A DNA stretch of 64,000 nt from Aaosphaeria pasadenensis (taxonomy: Eukaryota > Ascomycota > Dothideomycetes > Pleosporales): assembly GCA_022813625.1 (NCBI GenBank), contig JAKLMB010000003.1, forward strand, positions 1,240,001 through 1,304,000, read 5' to 3'. Every line of letters begins with the position of its first letter. Within the stretch, counting starts at the first letter, position 1. Below the pieces are notes generated by a model. That model ran no database searches. It was not told the DNA's origin and saw nothing but the letters and a program-made list of their open reading frames with translations. The position numbers and the translations under genes were made by a program. This document shows positions 30,318-39,074 of the stretch, piece by piece.

Positions 30318-32202
30318 ATGAGCAATGCTCTGCCGATGGCCTTCGTAAGGCCATCATGCGCTGCTCTACGGCCAGCCACTTCCTCAATCGTTAACCGGTG
30401 GAATCTTATACCACGTTCATTCTCGCGCCAAATATGCCTGCAGCGGACGCCTACGTCTCCGTGCAGTCGACCTAGCATACTGTCTTCGTTGAAATTCGAA
30501 GGTCCTAGCCAGTCTTGTCGCTCGATATCCTCCAGCCTTCGATGTTCCGCTAAGGTTAATTCGAATGAAACGCCTCTTACATCGAAACCCACCGCTCCCA
30601 AAACCCGCGCAATCCGCATAGGACCTCTACCAGGCGGCAATGCAGACAGGAGAAGGATAACCGCGATTTTTGGCCCCAATGTCTCCGTGGAGGAAGGAAA
30701 CCATGTGTTGCGAATAATACATCACCGTCGGACCTCCGGAAGTTTGGCAGACTATGGTGTCGATAATCTCGGGCGTCGGTACGATTCAGTCACTCACAAC
30801 ATGGCTGTTAAGGCGCTGGCTTGGTTACGGAAACAATACCCTATAGACGAGGCACGGGCGGCAGAAGAATGGGCAGAGAAGGAGGCAAATCGCATCTCGT
30901 ATGAGATGTGGCTCGCGGATCCCGAGAACGCAGATTCGAAATACAACGACCCTGCCCGCATTTGGCGTGACCAGCAGAGGCAGCTTGAGGAGCAACATGA
31001 CCAAGCGGAGAAACGGATGGGAATGCTTCGAGTTGGGCCTTCTGAATTTGAGCGGAATGTCAAACGAAAGCGAGAGGAACGGTTGGAGGCTATGGCGAAA
31101 AAAGCAGAAGAGCAGGATCAAAAGGAGGCCGAGGAAGAGAAGATGCTTGCGACTGGCGAGTGGGTGCGTACGCCTCGCGGTACTGCTTTGATGAAGCCCG
31201 GTCAGTCGACCTACGTGGACGTTTTCGGAAGAGAACAGGTTAGTCGCAGGAAGGAGATGGCGGAGTACTATCAGAAGAAGGCAGAGACTCCTTTCAAGTC
31301 TGTCGAAGACATGTTGTCCAAAACCACATTGGTATGTATTGTTCCATGTAATTGACAACCTCAACTAACGAATCTAGCTGCAACGATTGGGCCCCATGAC
31401 GGCATTTGTGTTCGCCGTCTGTGTCCTCAGTTACGGGTTTGCCCACTACTATGACCCTCCTGCCCCCGAGTTCCGCCTGATTCCAGAAGTCAGCCTGACC
31501 ACTGCCACTATCGTTGGACTCATTGCCACCAATGTCTTCGTCTGCGCCATGTGGAGGATCAACCCTCTTTGGCCTTTCATGACCCGCTACTTTATGCATG
31601 TTCCCGGCTACCCTCGTGCCGCCCAAGCTATCTTAAATGTGTTCAGTCATGTTCAGTACGAACATCTTCTAGCAAACATGATGTTCCTTGGCCTCGTTGG
31701 CTTTGCCTGCCATGACCTCGTCGACCGAGGCGTATTCATGGGAACATATCTCTCCGCGGGCGCTGTCGGCACGCTTGCTTCCCTCTACTGGGCCAACCTT
31801 GGCCGTGGCAACATCACCGCGCACTCTGTCGGTGCATCTGCAGCTATCTGGGGTATTAGCGCCCTGTACTGTCTGCTAACCGACCAAGAAAAGATCAAGA
31901 TCCCCTACACCAGCAACGCAGAGGTCACCTTCTGGCCAAAGACCCTGTTTGCCGCATTCGTTGCAATGGAACTGTACAATGCCATGAAGAAGGGAGGAAC
32001 GACCATGGATCATGCCAGCCATTTTGGTGGCATGCTGGTCGGAGCAACTGTCGCGGGCTACCTGAATGCCACAGGTTTCCACGAGCGAAAGAGTATGATG
32101 ACACCTGCCTGGAAAGATGACAAGACTGTGGATGTTGCAGCTATAGTTGCTGGAGAGGCCAAGGATCCCCAGGAGGATGACAGCAAAAAGTCGGAGGAAT
32201 GA
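30318..32202 (+). CDS. mitochondrial rhomboid intramembrane serine protease with long N-terminal extension
   Basis: Exons 30318-31331 and 31378-32202 (46-nt intron, GTATGT donor, acceptor TAG) encode 612 residues. Pcp1/Rbd1-class rhomboids cleave Mgm1 and related proteins in the inner membrane. The catalytic Ser is in HSVGASAAIWG and the catalytic His in MDHASHFGGMLVG; the first loop has FSHVQYEHLLANMMFLGLVG. Transmembrane helices fall between residues 340 and 575. The N-terminus starts with an Arg/Ser presequence but then adds some 250 residues of charged, partly coiled-coil sequence (residues 100-330) before the membrane core, much longer than the roughly 350-residue yeast protein. An upstream frame start is not ATG, hence the choice of 30318. 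Confidence 0.88.
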
Positions 32203-32793
32203 AAGAAGCAAACTCAACTGTATTTCTATAGCTGTACTCGTAGTCATGTCATCACAGATACCTGCCAATATATTACATACGATTCCCAATGACAAAACTC
32301 CATGTATTGAAGAGATTAAGGATTCGGAAGCTTGAAAGGTCCACGACTGGAAATACTGATGAGTGCTTCTGTTATGACGAGGAAAGAGATGGGATCTCGG
32401 ACCTGTGCGTTCTATTGCTCCAACATATTGACGACGCAGCCCGCCAACCCCACATCTGCATTCACACAGAATCACAAATTAATTTACAATAATCGTGCAC
32501 AAATGCCGAAAGGGTTTGAATGCCCCAATTGTATGACTGTAGTGTTCTGTAGTTCAATGCTTGCGCTCCTCCGCAACGGGCTAGACCAACTCGATATCAA
32601 TTCCATTCAGTCACACCTCACCCCCACTAGACCAATAATAACTTGTCAAGCGGGGTCAAACCACTCCCACCCACCAAACATGTCACCACTGCCCCTCACA
32701 AAAAGCCCCTTAGGCCGCGCCGACACCACAAATCCCTCTTTTTTCTGCTATATATTTTTTGACATTTTCAAAAACGTCATCACTATCTCCTCA
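32203..32793. other. intergenic before the second tRNA
   Basis: 591 bp of non-coding DNA. TATATATTTTTT-like sequence about 45 bp upstream of the tRNA may aid Pol III initiation. Confidence 0.5.
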
Positions 32794-32822
32794 GGTGAGG
32801 TGGCCGAGTGGTTAAGGCGCTG

Positions 32823-32881
32823 GTAAGCATCCCATAGTAAATCGATGTTGTCTCCAAATCAAAATCTAACAATCATAATAG
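32823..32881 (+). other. 59-nt insert in the tRNA anticodon stem with mRNA-intron signals
   Basis: Begins GTAAGC, has a TCTAAC branch-like site at 32865-32870 and ends ATAATAG twelve bases after the branch A. Its length and layout match the 46-70 nt mRNA introns in neighbouring genes. It splits the tRNA between positions 29 and 30, not the site used by tRNA splicing endonuclease. Confidence 0.75.
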
Positions 32882-32889
32882 TGTTTAGG

Positions 32890-32917
32890 CTCAACTTCAG
32901 CAGAAGTAAGCTTCAAA
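32890..32917 (+). other. canonical-site tRNA intron (28 nt)
   Basis: Lies directly after position 37 in the model, the usual place for nuclear tRNA introns. Unlike the intron of the 3076 tRNA, it shows no obvious complement to the anticodon loop. Confidence 0.65.
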
Positions 32918-32969
32918 CCGCAGTTGGTAACAGCGTGGGTTCGAATCCCACCCTCATCATGCGCATTTC

Positions 32970-32987
32970 TTTTTTGCTTTTTTTTTT
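32970..32987 (+). terminator. Pol III oligo-T terminators
   Basis: A run of six T at 32970-32975 and one of ten T at 32978-32987 follow the tRNA within 30 bp. Confidence 0.85.
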
Positions 32988-33493
32988 GCTCCTTGGGACA
33001 TGTATGTATGGATGATGTCATACCTTTTTTTGTAAGGTTCTAGGTTGTAATGTAATAATGAATGAACAACTAGTTAAATCTTTTAGCATGTTCCGTTCGT
33101 CACTTGTCTCTGTTTTCTTGTTCTTTCCGTCGGTGGTGCTACTTGGAGAATAATCTATACAATATCAAAGATCCTAGTGTTACGTTGTCACAGCAGCATT
33201 TCATGTAAATCAAACCGACCTTGTGTGGGTCGTAAACCGACGTCGTTGATGGAAACCAATAGATTATAATCCAACGCATATTTTCCACCTCCCTTTCCTT
33301 GCGCAATCTATATCCATTAGATGTCTTTGGCTGCAGAAACAAAACTTGCAGAAGAGAAACGGTGCAAAAGCACACGATCAGAATACCGCCAACGCCTCTG
33401 CATCCAGCAGTCTACCACCCAACCCAAGAACCATTTTGTGAAGTTGTTGAAACAAAAGGACCGCAAACGCCTGATAGCGCTCCAGATCTTGAT
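32988..33493. other. intergenic between tRNA and bHLH 3' end
   Basis: About 500 bp, AT-leaning, no gene seen. Confidence 0.5.
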
Positions 33494-34925
33494 CTACCTG
33501 CTCAGCAGATCGTTTACACTGATGCCTCTTTTGCCATTCTCTTTCATTTCGGCCCAACTTCTGCGGTCAGTGTTTAGCATTAAGAGAGCCTCGGTCGCTT
33601 CATGATCTTCTCTCTCTGTTTGAGGGCCCAATGCCGGAGAAGTAAGGGTGAATGGAACAGACGAAGGGCCAGATATAGAGCCTTTGCTCGACGCTGCAGC
33701 CTGGAAGGGACTCTGGAAGGGAGCTTGCAAAGGAGTCTGCGCAGTGAACGCAGGAGATGGCTGAATCGATGGAGATGTCACGGTGGAGCGAATAGAGGAG
33801 GCGAGTGAGTAATGATGGGGATCGGAAGGATGAATGGCTGGGGAAGCGTTTGCTGAGTAGTTCCGTACGTCTGAGGGATAGAGGTTTGGTGAGGTAGTGG
33901 TAGAATGTACACTACGATCGCTGGGGTATATGGCGGGGGACATTTCAGCGAATTGGAATGTCTGTTTGGGTGGCGCATTGACCACCTGTGTCGGAGAGAC
34001 TGCATCTTCCATATCTTCGTCCTCGTCCTCTTCTTCTTCCTCTTCTTCTATATCATTTGCACGATTCAGGACCGGAGGTGGCTGCGACATGCGAGGGGAA
34101 ACAGGCGTGGGCGAATCTCGACGGGTGCGATGCGACTCCTTGAGATCGGCAACGCATTGCTCGAGATAGCGCATATATTCGATGCTGGCCTATTGTCAAG
34201 TTAGTCCACTGTCGTCGGAATAGTGTTGCGACGCGCTTGACGATGACCATGAGACGTACCTGCAGGATCGCTAATTTATGCATCTCTTGTCCCGCGCATG
34301 CGGGGATCATATCCTTGAGCACGCCGAACTCCTCGTTCATCTTAGATCTCCTGCGCCTTTCAATTAGGCTATGTGCGGTCTTGCGGGCAATCTTGCGACC
34401 CTGAGCGGTATTGGCAGCGGGCTGCTTCTTCTTGCCAGCGGCACCCGTTGCAGGTGCAGCAGCCTTGGAGTTGTTCGCAGCGGCTGGCTGGGACTTTGGG
34501 ATCTCCTGGGATTCCTTTGGTTGCATTTGAATGATCTTGCGGGACCGCGTGGGCGGTGGGGGCAGAGAGTAGTCATCTTTGGTGATGATGGAGGTAGAAT
34601 TCGAATTTGAGTTTGAGTTTGAATTGGACTTTATGGTGGATGAGCGCTTGCGTGAGGCCGGGGCAGTTTTGGATTTCGCGACGGGGGAAGAAGGCGATAG
34701 TGGACGATAGGAGGAGTCGGATGCATTTGAGGCATTGGAAGGAGTGGAGGAGTCGACACTTCCCCGACTACCTAGGGCAGCAGGTGGGAGAGAAAATGAA
34801 GCATCGAATTGACCAACATTTGCACTGGGTTTGCCAGTGATATCTGTAGAGGCGGCGGGCGTTGGGGGAAACTTTGGACGAGGCATGATGGGTCGTTGGG
34901 CAGTCCGGGGTATACTGGCGTTCAT
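33494..34925 (-). CDS. basic helix-loop-helix transcription factor
   Basis: Nuclear DNA-binding factor expected to recognise an E-box. Exons 34260-34925 and 33494-34189 (70-nt intron with a CTAAC branch) give 453 residues. The bHLH spans the splice site: basic region and helix 1 in RKTAHSLIERRRRSKMNEEF followed by GVLKDMIPAC, then helix 2 MHKLAILQASIEYMRYLEQC. The His-Glu-Arg positions in the basic region (H, E, R of HSLIERRRR) fit E-box binding. The N-terminus is Ser/Pro-rich with an (SN) repeat; the C-terminal half has an acidic tract EEEEEEEDEDEDMED and three repeats of the type YPSD/HPSD. The start at 34925 follows a likely 5' leader intron. Which fungal bHLH clade it belongs to is unresolved. 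Confidence 0.88.
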
Positions 34926-36396
34926 TGAGGGCCCCAGCTGGGGTGTGGAGTGGGTGGTCAGGTACCTAATCCGATGAATGGATAGATGAAAGTGAAGAGT
35001 ATGACGAAATAGCCACCACTTTTGGTTTAACAAAACTGGAAAACGAAGAGCAGTAGATACAAGAGAGGTAGGAGAGTAAGAGACGAAAAGGAAAGATTGC
35101 GAAGGAAGACGAAGAGGAGGATATGGACGTGGATATGATAGATAAAAGTGTCGCGTGCTTTGTCGGAGGTGTAGCAAGTTGGGGGGAGGGGACGGAATGG
35201 ACGAATCAGAGTGCGAGAATGGTCCACGCAGGCACGCTCATGGTTTCCCAGAATGCATTTTCGACTCAACCGCCAATCCAGCCCAAATCCAGTCCAGCAG
35301 TCACACATAGTCTCCATCTATTCACTCCAACTCCAGTCCAGTCCAGTAGTTCCCCTCCAGATCCCTTCTTCCTTCGTCAACCTTCCAATGACATCTTTCC
35401 TGACACACCCGTGCATCTCAAACGCCATCCCCGAGGGGCTTTCCCCCATTGCTTGATCTACTCTACAGTGTCTACTTCCCAGCCCGTCGTTCCCCTTCGA
35501 TCCCATCATTCCCTTCGCCCTGCAAGCCCACTAGCTGTCTAGGTAACTGCCTAGGTAACTAATCTACAAGGAACCCTCTTCCTCTATCTCAACATCCTCT
35601 AAACACCACGCCTCTTGAGCACGTGGGCATCTCCTCATAGTAGATTCAGAGCCCGATATTCCCCATACATGCCACAGTAGCCATACCATGCCTTCAAGCA
35701 TCCCCGGATCAGGGTCCTTTGATTTCCTTCTATCTCTATGTATACCAAATCCTTGACAAGTCCTCATACGATGTAGACATATTCACTACACCACATCGAA
35801 GTTGAGATGCAGTGGTAGATATAGGCATGTAATCTGTCTTGTTGGCATCACATGTCAACAAGGAGGTAAATAGATAATATGTATTACTACTGTGCACTGT
35901 CCCTTGAGAAAATTCCCCGATACGCAATGCCAAAGGTACTCGTACGTGCCATACAAATACAGGAGGACATATGCTTACCATCCTTGGCATTCCATCGCTA
36001 CGAGTACGAGTAAGTTGAATATCACTCAGCTTTTATCGCTCATTCCGACAAAAAACCACCTTAGGCCGAGCCAGGTATCAGATCCTTTTTGACAGACATT
36101 GATATACCTTGCCTGTCGAAATTACCGCATTTTGAGCATTACGGTTTCGACGTCACAAGTAGTTAGGAGGAGTGATTTCTAGCCTGCGCCACGAGCACGA
36201 GACCACCACGACGAATGAGGAAGCTGCAACAGGACCTTTTGCTCGATCAATGTCATAGTACGAATAAATTTCTTTTCAAAAACGGCGCGAGCCACCCCAA
36301 AGGGAAGTATGAAGAACGCCCCAGCATGCAGGTTGGTATAGTATCTCTATCTGACAAGACTTCTGTACTTTTTTGGTTTCAACCCCGGACCTCCGC
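34926..36396. other. intergenic: bHLH promoter and ERB1 3' flank
   Basis: Nearly 1.5 kb without a recognisable gene. Contains a direct pair CCTAGGTAACT/CTAGGTAACT around 35539-35560, related to other CCTAGG motifs in the window, and CAGTCCAGT repeats near 35335. Confidence 0.5.
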
Positions 36397-38769
36397 CTAA
36401 TTCCACAATCTCAACGTCCCATCCGCACCCGCACTAACGCACCATGGCTCCCTCGGATGCCATTGCACATCCATGACTCCTAGCCTGCTCTTGACTTGAT
36501 GGCCTCGGAGCACCTTCAATGGAACAATAGTAGCGTTCTCCATAAGATCTCCCACCACCTTGCCATGGAAAATCTGGAGACTTCCGTCGTCGCTGGCGTC
36601 GGCGAAGAGAGGCAGCCCACCTTGGTGGTACGCGACGGCACGGATGGCCTCCTGATGATATCGAAGAGTCTTGTAGGGTTTGTTGGAGAGGTCGAGGTCG
36701 TGCCACAAAAGACGCTTGTCGTACGTGCCGACGATGAGATTGTCGCCGCCGGGGTGCACGTCGAACGACGAGATCCATTTGGCGCCGGGCTGGATGATCT
36801 TGACGAGCTCCTGCTTGGCGAGATCGTAGCTGCGGATTGTGTTCCTGGTCGCAACGAAGAAGATGGGCTTGCTCGGGTGGAACTGTGCGGACTGCGCCAG
36901 ACCCTTGAGTCGGCGGAAGGGCAGTTGTGTGAGGTGCTTCGACACGGTGTGGATGGCGACAGAGCTGCTCTGGCCGCGCGGTGAGACGGTCGCGAAGTAA
37001 TCGCCCCTTCGGTGCCAGTTGACCACCTTGATGGTAGATCGGACAGTGGCCTGGACCAGCACACCCTTGTTTTCGAGCTTGGTCCCGGGGCGGCTCCACT
37101 TCGCTGGGGGCTCTTTGGTGATGGCGCCGCTGGTCTGCGGTTTTGTGGCTGCGTAGCCCCATCCAGCATCCAGCAGATCTCGTCCAGCTTGCTCGACGTC
37201 AGGCGCGAGAATGGTAAATGGAACGATGAGGTAGATGGTCTCTCCGGCAGCGGCGGCCAGCACGGCAGCGTCTTTGCCTGGCCTCCAGCTCACAGAATCG
37301 ACAGCATCCTCGTCAGACAGCTTGACGTTCCATACCTGCCTGCCGGTAAGGATCTCCCATATGCGTGCATAGCCATCATCTCCTCCGGAAGCAACGTAGA
37401 TGCCTCGAGAGTCAATGGAGACGCTGCGCACGCGGCCCTCCTGGCCACGGAAGATGGCGGCGCAGGTGGATGGGAAGGGCTTGAGTTCATCGGGATTGGG
37501 CAGCTTAGGCAACAGCGACTCTGGGTCGATGTTGAGCTTGTTTCTGCGTACACGTGGTGCCAGGTAGAGATCCAAACTGCGCTCGAATCGTTCCTTGACG
37601 AACCTATCGTATCCTGGGACTTTTCGTAGTGCCTCGTGATTTCGAGGCAGATACTCCCGCTCGCGGTCTTCTTCATCCTCTTCCTCCCAAGCAGCAATCT
37701 CTGCTTTGTCGGGTAGATACTCGGCTGGGGGGTGGTAACTCTGGTCGTAGCCTGGTGGGGGCAATTTGGGTGCGGCAATGTGCATGGAGTGTTCCGGTCG
37801 GGGTGTCTCGTCTGCCCAAACATCATAGCTAAACTGTTGCTCCTCCTCCTGCTCTTCGTCTCCAGTCGGTTCCTTGTATGGTTGAATCCTGCCTTCTCTT
37901 ATAGCCTTGACAATCTTCATTACTCGCTTGGCTTCATGCTTAGAGGGCACGAATCGTCGTTTGGGCTCAGGAGCAGCGCTCAGAGGCATGATTTCCTCCT
38001 TACCAGAGAAGTAGGTGATCATCTCTGGGTACGGGTCATAACCATCCTCATGTATCTCGTTCCTAGTGACTCGTCGGAGAACGTCCAATTCCTCTTCCGA
38101 CAGTTGCAGCGGCTTTCCAGTGGCCGGATCAGTGAGACCAGTCCAGCCCTTAGGAAGATCGATGCTGTCGAGAAGCGCATCGAGAGCCTCTCCCTTTGCA
38201 GGGCGCATGATCTTCTTTCCATTGATATCATAGCCTATATGTGGGTAATTATCGTAGTATTTGAGGGGAATGTTGCCGATGGTGTTTGTAGTCTCTGGTG
38301 CATCGGACTCGTCGGAGTCGTACACAGGATCGATCTCTTTGTAGATGTAGCGCGTGTTGCCATTGGCATCGGTGGTGACGGTGTAATTGGGCCTGTCGTC
38401 GTCATCGGAATCGAGGTGGTCGTTTGCCTCAGCATCGCCATTGAGGTCTTGCTCGTGGGTCAAGCCTGAGGTTTTCTTCTTCAACGGCTTGTCTGAAGTG
38501 CTGAGGTCTCGTATTTGCTTGCGGACAGCTTCTTCACTATCGGAGGGTATCTCATCGCTATCAATATCCTCCTCATCCTCATCGGAGAGACCCTCGATGT
38601 CGCTGCTTCCTATACTCTCCTCCTCATCTTCGTTCTGGCTCTCGCCAGACTCGTCCTCGCTGTGCGACAAGATGCCTTCCAAAAGACCATCTGCCAATTC
38701 CTCGTCAGAGAAATTGTCTACTGGTACTTCGCGCGTTGCAGCCTTCCGTTTTCTTGTAATTATGGCCAT
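36397..38769 (-). CDS. ERB1: ribosome biogenesis protein Erb1 (BOP1)
   Basis: Scaffold of the Nop7-Erb1-Ytm1 complex (PeBoW in animals), required in the nucleolus for 27S pre-rRNA processing and 60S assembly. A single exon of 790 residues, the usual length. The N-terminus has acidic tracts (to about residue 100). The BOP1 N-terminal domain follows, with IPLKYYDNYPHIGYDINGKK and LPKGWTGLTDPATGKPLQLS. The C-terminal half is a seven-bladed WD40 propeller; clear blades include GIYVASGGDDGYARIWEI and EPWCVSAGADGTLRLWN at the very end. The start is 305 bp from that of PRP5 on the other strand. Confidence 0.97.
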   Translation of the reverse strand: MAIITRKRKAATREVPVDNFSDEELADGLLEGILSHSEDESGESQNEDEEESIGSSDIEGLSDEDEEDIDSDEIPSDSEEAVRKQIRDLSTSDKPLKKKTSGLTHEQDLNGDAEANDHLDSDDDDRPNYTVTTDANGNTRYIYKEIDPVYDSDESDAPETTNTIGNIPLKYYDNYPHIGYDINGKKIMRPAKGEALDALLDSIDLPKGWTGLTDPATGKPLQLSEEELDVLRRVTRNEIHEDGYDPYPEMITYFSGKEEIMPLSAAPEPKRRFVPSKHEAKRVMKIVKAIREGRIQPYKEPTGDEEQEEEQQFSYDVWADETPRPEHSMHIAAPKLPPPGYDQSYHPPAEYLPDKAEIAAWEEEDEEDREREYLPRNHEALRKVPGYDRFVKERFERSLDLYLAPRVRRNKLNIDPESLLPKLPNPDELKPFPSTCAAIFRGQEGRVRSVSIDSRGIYVASGGDDGYARIWEILTGRQVWNVKLSDEDAVDSVSWRPGKDAAVLAAAAGETIYLIVPFTILAPDVEQAGRDLLDAGWGYAATKPQTSGAITKEPPAKWSRPGTKLENKGVLVQATVRSTIKVVNWHRRGDYFATVSPRGQSSSVAIHTVSKHLTQLPFRRLKGLAQSAQFHPSKPIFFVATRNTIRSYDLAKQELVKIIQPGAKWISSFDVHPGGDNLIVGTYDKRLLWHDLDLSNKPYKTLRYHQEAIRAVAYHQGGLPLFADASDDGSLQIFHGKVVGDLMENATIVPLKVLRGHQVKSRLGVMDVQWHPREPWCVSAGADGTLRLWN

Positions 38770-39074
38770 TTTGGGGTGTGAAATGCAGAAATGCGCATTC
38801 GTAGTTTTGGACCATTTGGTTTTCCAAAAAATTTACCGCTGGGAGATCGCAGGATCCCTGTCGCCAAGATTTCGCGCCGATAGGATCACGTGCTACGCTG
38901 CGCTGCCTGGCCCCGTTTGGCGCTAGTGGGCGCTAGTGGGCATCGACGTCAAAGTCCCAAACTCACTTAAACTTTTACCCTCAACACAACAACGCTCGTC
39001 CTCCGATTGGCAACAACAGATTCGGAGGGACCCAAGCGACCAACAGAACAACATAGTATTACCCACAAGCCACG
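38770..39074. promoter_or_regulatory. divergent promoter region between ERB1 and PRP5
   Basis: 305 bp between start codons of two RNA-processing genes. It includes a GATCACGTG E-box-like sequence near 38884-38892, and a direct repeat GGCGCTAGT at 38920-38938. Co-regulation is inference. Confidence 0.5.

Larger units (their letters stand above)
32794..32959 (+). tRNA. tRNA-Leu(UAG) interrupted twice, once by a spliceosomal-type intron
   Basis: The acceptor GGTGAGG (32794-32800) pairs with CCTCATC (32952-32958, one G-U); the A box TGGCCGAGTGG is at 32801-32811 and the B box GGTTCGAATCC at 32938-32948. Read contiguously, no anticodon stem with U33 forms. If 32823-32881 is removed, CTG joins TG to make the stem CTGTG, which pairs with CGCAG (32919-32923), and the loop reads TTTAGG with U33 and anticodon TAG at 32886-32888. 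A second, 28-nt interruption (32890-32917) then lies after position 37, the canonical tRNA intron site. The variable arm TTG-GTAA-CAG and a clean T arm complete a 79-nt class II tRNA. The anticodon assignment depends on this splicing model. Confidence 0.82.

Noticed and set aside
32794..32959. Reading the interrupted tRNA as a simple pseudogene
   Set aside because: Both promoter boxes, all stems and the oligo-T terminators are intact, and removal of two precisely bounded inserts restores a full cloverleaf, which decay would not be expected to leave.
37732..38469. 245-codon plus-strand frame opposite ERB1
   Set aside because: Hydrophobic look comes from reverse-complementing acidic codons of ERB1; no independent support.
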